DNA of 64,000 nucleotides, from assembly GCA_965240325.2 (NCBI GenBank), contig OZ251227.1, positions 930,001 to 994,000 of the forward strand. Reading direction: 5' to 3'. The translations under genes and the position numbers were made by a program. A model generated the notes under the pieces. The model did no database searches. It was not told the origin of the DNA and saw nothing but the letters and a program-made list of their open reading frames with translations. Below, one piece after another: positions 48,577 to 58,045 of the stretch; position 1 is the first letter of the stretch, and each line of letters opens with the position of its first letter. Source of the DNA: Rebecca billardiae RCC1528 (lineage: Eukaryota > Haptophyta).

Positions 48577-48723
48577 CGTCGACCACCGGGCGCGGGCGAG
48601 GTCCGCTGCCGATCTCGCCGCGGTGTCCACCCCTCGCTGCCTCCACGCTGGCGGAGGTGCCGCGGCCGGTTGGCACGCCGCACGGTGAGCCACTAGACGC
48701 GGTCGAGCAGGATCGCGTCGGCC
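48577..48723. promoter_or_regulatory. Shared 5' spacer, BOLA1 / kelch gene
   Basis: 147 bp between opposed ATGGC starts; GC-rich. Confidence 0.45.
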
Positions 48724-51434
48724 ATGGCGGCCCGCCGGCGCCCCGCTGAGATACGCGCGAGTGAGCTGCGCCCGGCGCCACACCTCGTCTTCCAGGCGCC
48801 GCGCGTCGCCGGCCCTGAGCTTCGGCCGCGCGCTGGTCACTCTGTGACTCCCCTGTCGGCGTCGGCGCTGCTGGTGTACGGCGGCTGGTGCGGGGGCACG
48901 GACTACCTGGACGACATGCGCATCCTCGAGCACGCACACGGGAACGCCTTCCGCTGGAAGGAGCCACACTTCCGCACGGACGGTGTTGCTGAGCCGCCGT
49001 GCGCGCGCGCAAACCACTCGCTCACCAAGGTGAGTGACAGCATCCTCGTGCTCTTCGGCGGCACCGCGGCCAGGCGGCTGACGCCGCGGCACGAGCCGGA
49101 CGAGGTGATTCTTGGCGATGTGCGCGTCCTGAGCATGGGTGCCTCCGGCTGGCACTGGCGCGCCGAGGGCGGGATCGGAGGCGACCCGCCGTGTGCACGA
49201 GGCGGCCACACCGCGGTGGAAGTGAGCGGCCTGCTCGTCTTCGGGGGCGGCTCGGGGGGCCACGTGTTCTACAACGACCTGCACAAGCTGCACATGGCCA
49301 GCTCGCCGCGCTGGTCGCGCCTCCAGGCGCAGGGCGAGCCCCCGTGCGCGCGTGGGCACCACACGGCGTGCGTCCTGGGCGCCGACCACGACCTAATGGC
49401 CGTGTACGGCGGGATCTGCGACGGCGGCGAGCAGCTCGCCGACGTGCACATCCTCGCGGTGCGCGCGGCGCGATGGGAGGAGGTGGAGCTCGCGCCGAGC
49501 CCGGGGGGTCCTGGCCCGCGCAGCTCGCACAGCGCCGTCGCCCTCCCGCCTCGGCCGGGCACAGACGGCGTGATGTGCGTCTTTGGCGGCCGGCTGGAGA
49601 ACGTTCGACTCAACTCGCTGTGCATGCTGAGCCTGGAGCCGCCGCCGCCGCGCGCGCACGGCGGCGCGCGCGCGGAGCGGAGGCGGATCCGCGCCGCGTG
49701 GTCGGCGGAGGTGGACGCCAAGTCTGCGGAGCAGCGCCGGCGGGACGGGCGCGCGTCCCACGGCCTCGCGGTGCTCGGAGGCCAGCTCGTGAGTATCGCC
49801 GGCTACCTGGGCAGTGGGCAGTACATCGTCGACGATGGCGTGATCACCGCGGAGCTGGCGGCGGTGTACGCGCTCGCAAAGTCGTTCGCTGCCAGCGAGG
49901 CACCCCCAGCGCAGCGCGCGGCGCAGAGAGCCGCCGCAGCGGCGAGCACGCGCGACTCGCCGGCCGCGCGCGGCGCTGGCCCGGCCGCTCGCGCCGCCGC
50001 GCGGCCGGCCGCGAGCGCACGCGCGGTGCCCAGCGCGGCGGCGGCAGCGGTGGGCAACGCCGCGCCGGACGCGCAGCGCGGCGCGGCTAAGCGGCCGCGC
50101 CGGAGTGGGCGCACACCCAGCGCCGAGGACCCCGCCGACACGCAGCCTGGCAGCGAGGACGAGGACGACGGCATGGCTGTCGACGGCATCGACGAGCCCT
50201 CGTCGGTGCGCGCTGGGGTGGAGGATGTCGCAGCGGAGGCCGGTGCCGGCCCTCCTGAGGACGAGGAGGTGAACGCGCGGGCGCGGGCGGCATGCGCACG
50301 GGCGTCCAAGCCGGGCGGGCCCTCGCGCGCACGCCAAGCCGCGGCAAGCCCGAGCCGCAGGACGCGGGACACACACTCGCGCGCGCGCGCCGCGGCGAAC
50401 GGCGCCGCCAGCGCCGCCGCTCAGTGGGGCGGCGTCGACGGCCTTGACCCCGTGCTGCTGGTACCCAGCCCCACCGGCTCGCCTGACGGAGCGCCGCCCG
50501 GCGACCTCGTGCCCGAGGCGGCCGTGCGCGCGATCGAGGCGAGGCTGGCGACGGCGCGCGACGCTCGCGAGCAGCTGGAGCGCGAGGTCGCGCTGCTGCG
50601 CGCGCGCGCGGCACAGCTCGAGCGCGAGCGAGACGATGCGCGCCAGCAGGGCGACGAGCGCGCGCGCGCCATCGAGCGGCTGAGCGCGCAGGCCGCTGCG
50701 GACACCGACGCGCTGCACGCCGCGAACCGACGGCTCGACGACGCGAACCACTCGCGCACGCGCGTGAGCGAGCTGCTCGACGACTCGAAGAAGCGCAACG
50801 CGGCGCTCGTCGCGCAGCTCGAGTCCGGGCAGCAGGAGATCAGCCGCCTCACGGCCGAGGCGAGCCATCACCGCTCGGCGGTCGAGTCGGAGCGCGCGCT
50901 GCGCCAGGCGGACGAGCAGCGGCGCATCGACCTGAACCTCGAGCTCAAGGCGGCGCGCGCAGAGCTGGCTGGACTCCGACAATCCCTCGACGATGCGCGG
51001 GTACGCGCACTCCGGCTGCGCGCGCGCGCTCTGCGCACGCGCCGTGGGGGCGGCGCGTGACCTCGCGCGTACGCCCACTCGCGTGCATGGTGTGTGGCCG
51101 GCAGGAGCGCGAGCGGCGAGAGGCGGAGAAGGTGGCGGCGCATGCGCAGGACGTGCAGGCAGCGCGTGCGGACGCGGACGCACATGCCAAGCGGTGCACT
51201 GAGCTTAGCCACCGCCTCGAGAGCTCGGAGGAGAAGCTGAAGCGGCTGCAGCAGGAGCTCACTGAGGCGCGCACAGAGAGCGAGTCCCGCCACCGCGAGG
51301 CGAAGGCAGCCGCCGAGAAGCTCGAGCGCAGCGAATACGAGGTGCGCCAGCTTCGTGCGCGCATGCAGCGTCACGTGGCCACGCTCGCCGCGGCCATGCA
51401 GGGCCTGCAGTCGGTTGTTGACGACTGCGCGTGA
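48724..51434 (+). CDS. Kelch-repeat protein with long C-terminal coiled coil
   Basis: Exons 48724-51000 and 51105-51434 join in phase 0 across a 104-nt intron (GTACGC...GGCAG), giving 868 residues. Five or six kelch blades occupy ~30-390: RAGHSVTPLSASALLVYGG, ARANHSLTKVSDSILVLFGG, ARGGHTAVEVSGLLVFGGG, ARGHHTACVLGADHD and SSHSAVALPP followed by VMCVFGG. Residues ~400-590 are Ala/Arg/Pro-rich and disordered with acidic patches and a KRPRR cluster. From ~600 to the end is an almost unbroken heptad coiled coil that crosses the exon junction. Kelch plus coiled coil resembles polarity and cytoskeletal scaffolds such as Tea1; orthology is not claimed. Confidence 0.85.
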
Positions 51435-52999
51435 TGACGACTGACGACTCCGACGAACGAGTCCCACCCGCCCGCCCGACTCTGACGAGTTGCTAGCAGC
51501 AGCGCTAGTATCGCCCCAGCCGCCTAAGCCGCGGTGGAGTAAGCGACCGCAGTATATCGTAGTAGTATAATATATATACATTAATATGTCGTGAGCTCGC
51601 GTATCTATATAGCAGCGGAGACCTGCCGGCTACCCGCAGCCGTGCCAGCCGTCTGCAGCCGACTACTGTCACTCGGCCAGTAGACTAAGCCTGACTAGCG
51701 CCGCCGGGCGGACAGGCGCGGGCCGCGTGCGCGCATGCCGTGTAGTATACGCTAGCAGTCGTAGTCGCTGATCCCACGCACGGCGGCCTTGGGCTGGTCA
51801 GCCTAAGTCCCGCGGGCGCGGGCCCGCGGGCACGGCCACGTCATGCTGACGATCGAATTTTATATATAGGCGGCTTCGTCGTATTGCGCGCATGATGATG
51901 ACGACGAATGCGAATGCTGATAACAATATATATGGGTCATCATTATCATCATCGAGCGTTTTACGATGGCGTGTCGGTCGCGAAGGCCGCGGTCAAGGGC
52001 CGCGTCGAGATGAAAAACATGTACGTGTGGCTGTCCGCAAACGCGCATGGCAATCAATTTCACTGGCTCGTCCGCAGTCGTCTCAGACGACTCAGTGTAC
52101 TTCGACCGCTACGATGCAATGGCGCGCGCAGCCAGCACTCAACAGCGCACTGTAGTCGCGTATTCAGCAGTCGGTGACCGTCAAGTCACAGTCGGGTAGC
52201 AGTCATGTCGCGCGGCGGATCGAGGCACAGGCTTCGTGACTCATGGTGATGACTATATACAAAATGATGATCAACCACATTGTAGTCAGCTAAGCTTACA
52301 GCGACGTAGGTTACTGTCTACAATGAGCTACGAACAGTTGCACGAATCGTCAAGATGCTCTGAGAATATGCTGATGATGATCTGCAGTAGCGCGCATCAT
52401 GATCATCAAGCCTCAAGGCGCCAAGGCTATAAGGATGGCCGCTTGACTGAACCTGCGATGGAGGCCGCACGCGCCCGTGCGCGGCGAGGGGTGGAGTGCG
52501 GGGCTGGCGGGCGCCGGGGTCGCCTCGAGAGGGTTGATAAGCACCCCGCCCAAGCAAGGGCCGCCCCCTCAGTCGGCCTCTTCGGGTCGCGCGCGTCGTC
52601 GGTGCGCGGGTGCTTTCGAGCGATTTTGAAGGCACGCCAAGGTACGAGTGGTTGGCCGCAGCGGCGGCGGCCACTGGCGAGGCATCACTCGCTCATCTCT
52701 CGCACTTTTCTCAGTTCTTCAAGGACTGATTTATTAAGCTCAATTTTGTGGTACACTACCACTCGTACCTCGGCGTGTCTTTAGTCACCTTCGGCACCAG
52801 ACATGGCGCGAAGCGGTCAGAGTCCTTGATGGCCGTCACCACAGCGTCAGCAGCGCTGTGCGCTGTCTGCACAACGACACAATATGAATTATGATGATAC
52901 TGTATGATGGATGATTGGGTCGATCGATGACGTGTCTTCGAATTGCGTCGTGATCAGCCAGCGCATGTCACAATCGACATTGCTGTTGAGGCACCAGTA
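51435..52999. other. Gene-free spacer of ~1.5 kb
   Basis: Between converging kelch and coiled-coil genes. AT-rich TATATATACATTAATATG lies near 51568. Degenerate GAC/GTC repeats occur, and a GC-rich block at 52440-52680. No coding frame is convincing. Confidence 0.45.
52634..52776. repeat. 18-bp inverted repeat with ~107-nt loop
   Basis: ACGCCAAGGTACGAGTGG (52634-52651) is inverted as CCACTCGTACCTCGGCGT (52759-52776), with one mismatch. No protein frame spans it convincingly. Confidence 0.6.
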
Positions 53000-54415
53000 T
53001 CACATGCCGGGCTGCTGGTGCGCCCACGGCCACGTAGGCGTAGCCTGCGTCTCCAAGTCCGCATGGGCGGCAGCAGATGCGGACGGCGGCGACGTGAGCA
53101 TGCCGCTGGGCGGCGCAGCCGATGCGGTTGGCCCGGCAGGCCGCGGCTTGAGAGCAGGCGATGCGACGTGGCTGCCCTGCGCGTGAGGGCGCGAGAGCGG
53201 CTGATGCAGAGGAATCGCCTGTGACGCACAGCCGGCGGGGTCATTGGCTCCGGTCGACGAGCAGTGTCGACCGTGCGATGATGCATGCGTCGGCATCTTC
53301 GGCGCTCCAGCCTCATCAGCGCCAGCAGGCGCACTAGCCCGCGGCGTGCGCGGCGGCGCCTGCACAAGCGCGCCACCTGTGATCGCGCGCTTTGCCGGCG
53401 GCGCAGGCGCACAGCCCGTGCTTGATGCCAGCGGCGAGAGCTGCAGGGCGTCCACGTCATCGCGGAGCGACGCGAGCAGCCGAGATGTCTCGCGGCTGCG
53501 CCGGCCGACCAGATCGGCGAGCGCATTGTGCTTGAGCTCGCTCTGCGAAGCACGAGCCTCGTCGTCCGCCACGCGGGCCTCGAGTGCGGATAGGCGCGTG
53601 TTGCAGTCGGCAAGCTGTGTCGCCGCCAGCTCGTTGATCCGCGCTTGGGCTGTCTGCAGCGACTTGACATTGGCCTCAAGGCGGTCGAGGCGATCGCCCG
53701 CGGCACGGTGCGCCTTGGAGCACGGCGCATGCGCGTCACTCGCCTCCTTGCGCGCGGCGTGCACGCTGTCCTGCAAGCCGCCCAGGCGACCGAGCACAAA
53801 GGCTTCGAAGTCGCCAAACTTCTTGGAGGTTGCGTGTCGCAGCTGCTCGAGCCGAGCCTCGACCGCAGCCTCGAGCTCGTCAGCATCGCGCTTGAGCCGC
53901 GCGCGCTGGTCGAGGAGCCGCTGCTCGAGCATGGCGTGCACATGTGATGCCTGCACCGCGAGAGGAGGCAGCGCGGTGCTCTCGGGACCCTTTTCATTCG
54001 CAACTGCAGGCCACGCCGACAGGACGAACGGGCGCTCGCCCTTGTCGGAGGTGTTCAGCGTCGACAGCGCCGAGTTCTCGTCTGGCAGCGGGCGAGCAAC
54101 CTCGGCGCGCGCCTTCACTCCGGTGCGCTTGAGGACGATCGTCGTGTTCGTGGGAAAGAGCGTGTTCGGCGATGGGCACCACAGCGTTGGTGCCCACGTC
54201 AGCGGATTCGGCCGGAGCAGCTCTCGGACGACCAGGTCCTCCTTGGACGCGGCCAGCACGATGCCCACGGACAGCAGCGCGTCAGGACAGCCGTGCTTCT
54301 CGAACTTGGGATGGACGAAGAACACGGCGTCGTCTGGCTCGATCAATCCGCTGTCCGGCATCGGCGCGAGGTCGCGCGCCTCGCGGATGGTCGCGCACTT
54401 CCAGTCTGCAGCCAT
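53000..54415 (-). CDS. Coiled-coil protein, unrecognised
   Basis: 471 residues from ATGGCTGCAGAC (54415; an ATG directly before it is equivalent). Residues 1-130 form a folded-looking N-terminal part (DDAVFFVHPKFEKHGCPDA, LLSVGIVLAASKEDLVVREL, LWCPSPNTLFPTNTT). A long coiled coil at ~165-330 follows (MLEQRLLDQRARLKRDADEL, then repeated RLSALEARVADDEARASQ-type heptads). The last ~130 residues are Pro/Ala/Ser-rich and disordered. The N-terminal unit might be a small barrel reading VVREL/IVLKR strands. No family is recognised. It converges on the kelch gene. Confidence 0.65.
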   Translation of the reverse strand: MAADWKCATIREARDLAPMPDSGLIEPDDAVFFVHPKFEKHGCPDALLSVGIVLAASKEDLVVRELLRPNPLTWAPTLWCPSPNTLFPTNTTIVLKRTGVKARAEVARPLPDENSALSTLNTSDKGERPFVLSAWPAVANEKGPESTALPPLAVQASHVHAMLEQRLLDQRARLKRDADELEAAVEARLEQLRHATSKKFGDFEAFVLGRLGGLQDSVHAARKEASDAHAPCSKAHRAAGDRLDRLEANVKSLQTAQARINELAATQLADCNTRLSALEARVADDEARASQSELKHNALADLVGRRSRETSRLLASLRDDVDALQLSPLASSTGCAPAPPAKRAITGGALVQAPPRTPRASAPAGADEAGAPKMPTHASSHGRHCSSTGANDPAGCASQAIPLHQPLSRPHAQGSHVASPALKPRPAGPTASAAPPSGMLTSPPSASAAAHADLETQATPTWPWAHQQPGM

Positions 54416-54649
54416 CATCGGGTCGAGGCCGGAGCGGGAGTGCTTGGGGCGTCCGCCGCAGCAGCGCAGGCGCGCGGAGCCGCGGAGGTCGACGGTTGGA
54501 CACCTTGCGTCGAGTGCACAACTTTTTTTGGCGTCTCTTACAGTTTGAAGTTTACTAAGAATAAGAGACGCACACAGCTCAGGCAGGCGAGATTGACGCC
54601 CGCCAACTGTCACCGCCCATGAAAGCCGTCGCCGATGGTAGCGCCGCTA
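54416..54649. other. Upstream region of the coiled-coil gene
   Basis: Contains the in-frame GTG extension of the coiled-coil ORF, treated as 5' UTR. No promoter motif recognised. Confidence 0.4.
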
Positions 54650-54742
54650 CTGCCTGCGCCGGTCTGTTTTGTGGCGGTGTCTTTGTGCAGTGTTGGATGG
54701 CGTCATCACGCCTTTAACCAAGTGTGCACGTTAAAACATGAT
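54650..54742 (+). repeat. Family C repeat, copy 1 (truncated)
   Basis: CTGCGCCGGTCTGTTTTGTG, GGCGGTGTCTTTGTGCAG, TGTTGGATGGCGTCA and GTGTGCACGTTAAAACAT are shared with 55110-55252 and 57329-57467. The 5' part present in the other two copies is missing. Confidence 0.8.
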
Positions 54743-55025
54743 TCCCTCAACGGCAAGGGCGACTACTTCCGCAACTCGGCAAGACCAAGGCCGCGCACAC
54801 CGGCCAGAGCGACCCCATCCACTAACGGCACCACTGCATCAACTCGAACACGGCCTCGGGCCATCGACGCGTGCAGCTACATGATGACCAAGGCCGGCGA
54901 CGACTGCAAATAGGCTACAGCGGCATCCCTGGGCACCTACTGCCTCCGTGTGATCAGCATCGGCGACGACTACCTCATCCGCGGCCAACGCGCTCACATC
55001 CCCCGTCTCCAACCAGTACTTCGTC

Positions 55026-55090
55026 TTCGACAGACGAATCAGGAGAGCCGCGCCCTCGTGCCTGTGTCTTTAAATCAGCATAGAATTAGT
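55026..55090 (+). repeat. Family B inner block, isolated copy
   Basis: ACGAATCAGGAGAGCCGCGC, then GTGCCTGTGTCTTTAAATCA and AGAATTA, matching 8504-8565 without the outer blocks. Confidence 0.8.
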
Positions 55091-55109
55091 AATAAGCTGT
55101 TCTTGCTGC

Positions 55110-55252
55110 AATGGCCGCCTCGATGCCAGGTGCGGCAGCGCGTCCCTCACCTGCCTGCGCCGGTCTGTTTTCTGGCGGTGTGTTTGTGCAGTGTTGGATG
55201 GCGTCAATCACGCCTCAACCGCAAGCGTGCACGTTTAATAAAGCATAGTAAA
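55110..55252 (+). repeat. Family C repeat, copy 2
   Basis: Starts ATGGCCGCCTCGATG, continues GGTGCGGCAGCG and CTCACCTGCCTGCGCCGGTC, and ends AAAGCATAGTAAAC. It lies immediately downstream of the family B inner block. Confidence 0.8.
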
Positions 55253-55530
55253 CGCGCGGCTGTAGCATTAATTGTTGATGATGAGACTATTAGATGATGG
55301 TCATAACACTATAAATAAATAATCTCGTGATTAAGCGCGAGCCCGCCCGCCGCGCTGCCACTCCGCGCTCTCAGGTCAACAGACATGTCGATCCACATAG
55401 CTAGATCTGCTGAGCAAACGGATGTATGAGTGACGCTGGCAGGACCTGGCGGCGTTGAAAAGCATGTTCTCCGCACAGACTCACAGAGTGGGCGCCATGC
55501 TCCGAGCGTCCACGCGCCAGCACCACGGCA

Positions 55531-56085
55531 TCATCGCTCAAGTCCCATCCTCGGGGTCGGACTCGACCGAGTCCATCCGAGTGGCGAGGACACCCTCGAG
55601 CTGCCCGAAGATACACGGTCGCGGAACGGATCCGGCGAGGCGGCCAGCCTGCTTGCATCGAGCTGCTGCGACCACAGGATCAAATCCTCCGCCTCGCCAT
55701 CCATGGGCGGCTCAATTTGGCCGATGGCCCAATTCATTGTGAACGTGGATGCGGGTGTGAACCCGCTGGTCTGCGACGGGGCGGATTGTGGACGCGCTGT
55801 GCCCTCCGCGATCCCATACATACGTTGTAGCCTCTTGATCTTCTCCTCGCGTGACATCTGGCGAATTCCCTGCTTCCGTGGGACGCCATCCATGATGTGC
55901 GCAAGGCGAACGCGCTCGCGCTCCAAGAGCTCCTGGCGTCGCTGGAGGCGGTGAAAGAGGGCGGGAGGTAGCAGCAGGGGCCTGCTGATTGTCGTGTCAA
56001 GCAGCCGCTGCTCGGTTGAGGTTAGAGACGTGGCCACATACTGCCATTCGCGTTCCAGCGGTGCAGGGCCGCCATTCTCCGCCAT
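55531..56085 (-). CDS. Small soluble protein with RPQSAP motif, unrecognised
   Basis: 184 residues from ATGGCGGAGAAT (56085). The first half is helical and charged (LLLPPALFHRLQRRQELLER, then ERVRLAHIMDGVPRKQGIR). A middle segment reads MSREEKIKRLQRMYG and then RPQSAPSQTSG. The tail is Ser/Pro/Arg-rich. RPQSAP-like motifs recur in axoneme-associated proteins, and two ciliary genes lie 2-5 kb away, but no family is recognised, so a ciliary role is only a hint. It is divergent from the plastid-type protein gene. Confidence 0.6.
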   Translation of the reverse strand: MAENGGPAPLEREWQYVATSLTSTEQRLLDTTISRPLLLPPALFHRLQRRQELLERERVRLAHIMDGVPRKQGIRQMSREEKIKRLQRMYGIAEGTARPQSAPSQTSGFTPASTFTMNWAIGQIEPPMDGEAEDLILWSQQLDASRLAASPDPFRDRVSSGSSRVSSPLGWTRSSPTPRMGLER

Positions 56086-56249
56086 GATGCCCCCCTCCGC
56101 CTGGCCGGCCCGGCGTCGTTAGTCGTTACTCGGAACCAGCGGTACTACAGAATTGCACGGTTACGCCGTTCCAGGCCAGTTACGTTAATTTTGCGGCCAT
56201 CATTTCCTAGGAGGACGAGGTGCCTTCACGTCCGTCCGCCCTTGCCGCC
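56086..56249. promoter_or_regulatory. Shared 5' spacer, small RPQSAP protein / plastid-type protein
   Basis: 164 bp between opposed starts; less GC-rich than the flanking coding regions (GTTACGTTAATTTTGCGG near 56180). Confidence 0.4.
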
Positions 56250-56987
56250 ATGATGACGACCACGATGGCCATCGTGCTGGCCCTTGGGCTCCCGCAACGC
56301 GCGCTCGGATTGCAGTGGGCCAGGCCCATTGGTCTTGGCTCCCGCCGCATCGACCACGCGCGCTCTGCGATGACCATGTCGGATACTGGTCCGCTGGCAT
56401 ATCTCGCCAGCCTGTTCGGAGACGAAAGCACCACGGATGAGCCCTCGCCTGAGCTTGAGGAGCTCGTCGAATTCTTGACGCGAGATGCTGGGTTCGTGTT
56501 CAGGATGACCCTCGGCTCGGAACCGGCGCGTATGGCTGGTGGGACTGGCCAGCTCGCCCAGGGCTCGAGCGCCACGGTGGGCATCGAATTGCCCTGCCGA
56601 TTCCGCGTGGACGACACGCCAGGCTTTGATCCGTTGCAAGGTGATGTCGAGGTGCTCAAGAAGTCGAAGTACCTGACCACGCCGCCGTGCTTCTGGATTG
56701 CTGACTGTGACACGGGGGAGACGTTGCCGTCGCTCTGGCAGATGCGCGTGCGCTGCACGGGCGTGAGCGTTGGAGGCGACGAGCTGATCCCAGATGGGCT
56801 CATCTTCTTGGATGCTCGGATCGGGAAGAAGCGGCTGGGCGGGTACGAGCTGCTCGATGGGAAGGTGACGGTGAAGGAAGACGTCAAGTTCAGTCGAGGC
56901 ATTCTGGCAGAGCTGAAGACCGTTGGCACATTCACCGTGTCACTCAGGGAAGCCGACGACCGGGACGAATCCTCTGCGGGGCGATGA
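56250..56987 (+). CDS. Probable plastid-targeted protein, unrecognised
   Basis: 245 residues from the first ATG (56250). The leader has a hydrophobic core (MAIVLALGLPQRALGLQW), then a basic, hydroxylated stretch (RPIGLGSRRIDHARSAMTMS) before the mature protein. This is the bipartite signal-plus-transit design of secondary plastids. The mature part has CRFRVDDTPGFDPLQGDVEV, CFWIADCDTGETLPSLWQMR and LLDGKVTVKEDVKFSRGILA, a mainly beta fold of ~180 residues of the kind found in thylakoid-associated fibrillin-like or unknown plastid proteins. I do not recognise the family. The frame upstream of 56250 opens with GTG and is excluded. Confidence 0.65.
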   Translation: MMTTTMAIVLALGLPQRALGLQWARPIGLGSRRIDHARSAMTMSDTGPLAYLASLFGDESTTDEPSPELEELVEFLTRDAGFVFRMTLGSEPARMAGGTGQLAQGSSATVGIELPCRFRVDDTPGFDPLQGDVEVLKKSKYLTTPPCFWIADCDTGETLPSLWQMRVRCTGVSVGGDELIPDGLIFLDARIGKKRLGGYELLDGKVTVKEDVKFSRGILAELKTVGTFTVSLREADDRDESSAGR

Positions 56988-57328
56988 GACATTGATGAGT
57001 CACGGCAGGCCCGATGAGACGGGCCGGACGCAGCAGCAGCGGAGACGCTATTCTCCCTAGATATCATCCATGCTGCGCCGTGCGCGGAGTGCGCGGGAGC
57101 AGCGTCGTGTAGTGTCAGTGGCCACCGCACACCCGCGCGCCGATCAGTGCCGATGAGCCTCCCGATAATCGATATCAATTATCATCGATGACATAGTTAC
57201 AGCAGTGACGACATCTATAGAAATTTATTCGTGCGTCTATAAGAATTAAGATGATCGTCATCGTCATCATCACTCAGACACTCATAAGTCATATAGAATT
57301 CGATCATCGAGATTCCGCGCGGAGTACT
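56988..57328. other. Spacer before family C copy 3
   Basis: Degenerate GATGATCATCATC-type repeats (57250-57310) and no gene. Confidence 0.5.
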
Positions 57329-57467
57329 GTATGGCCGCCTCGATGAGGTGCGGCAACGCGCCCCTCACCTGCCTGCGCCGGTCTGTTTTGTGGCGGTGTC
57401 TTTGTGCAGTGTTGGATGGCGTTAATCACGCCTTAACCAAGTGTGCACGTTAAATCATAGTAAACTG
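57329..57467 (+). repeat. Family C repeat, copy 3
   Basis: Starts GTATGGCCGCCTCGATGAGG, shares CTGCCTGCGCCGGTCTG and GTGTGCACGTTAAATCATAG, and ends AGTAAACTG. All three copies share a 16-residue open stretch (APVCFVAVSLCSVGWR), but copy 3 stops right after it. Confidence 0.8.
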
Positions 57468-58045
57468 TACTCTTTCCGCGTCTTTTGACAATATAGAGAG
57501 AGAGAGAGAGAGAGGGAATACTAATACTTTGACCATTTATTCATCATCAATTTCATTATTCATTGATGGCGGGGCATTCATTGGCGCCGCCCGCGCAATC
57601 AGTCAGTCAGTCAGAATCCGAGCGGGAGCCTCAGCCAGTTACACACAGGCAACAGGCAGGGACCCGATGTAACCGGCCGACGCGGAACGGTGTCAAGTGA
57701 CCGCGCGGCCCCGGCTACGGCTGTAAGTGTAAATAAACGGACCAATGGACGACGACCATTCGACCAACGGCCGCCACGCTAGTCTAGCTAGTAGCTTACA
57801 CGAATCAGTCACGGTTCTCACTACTGACACTGAGTCTGAGACAGAGTGATTCAACCCGAACGGTGCAGAGCAGCTCACGGCGGCCAGGTGCCCCGGACGG
57901 GGTCGGGTGACGCACATGTCGGAATTGATGAAGTGGCTGCTGCCTCAGCAGTCAGCGCGAGTCCCAGCCAGGCACACGGTCCGTTGCGAGCCGCCTGCTG
58001 CGGCGTGTAGGCGCATCGGCGACAGGAAAAGGATAAGAGCCAGCC
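57468..58045. other. 3' spacer of IFT80 with (AG)n
   Basis: (AG)10 at 57495-57514, CAGT repeats near 57600. No gene. Confidence 0.5.
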
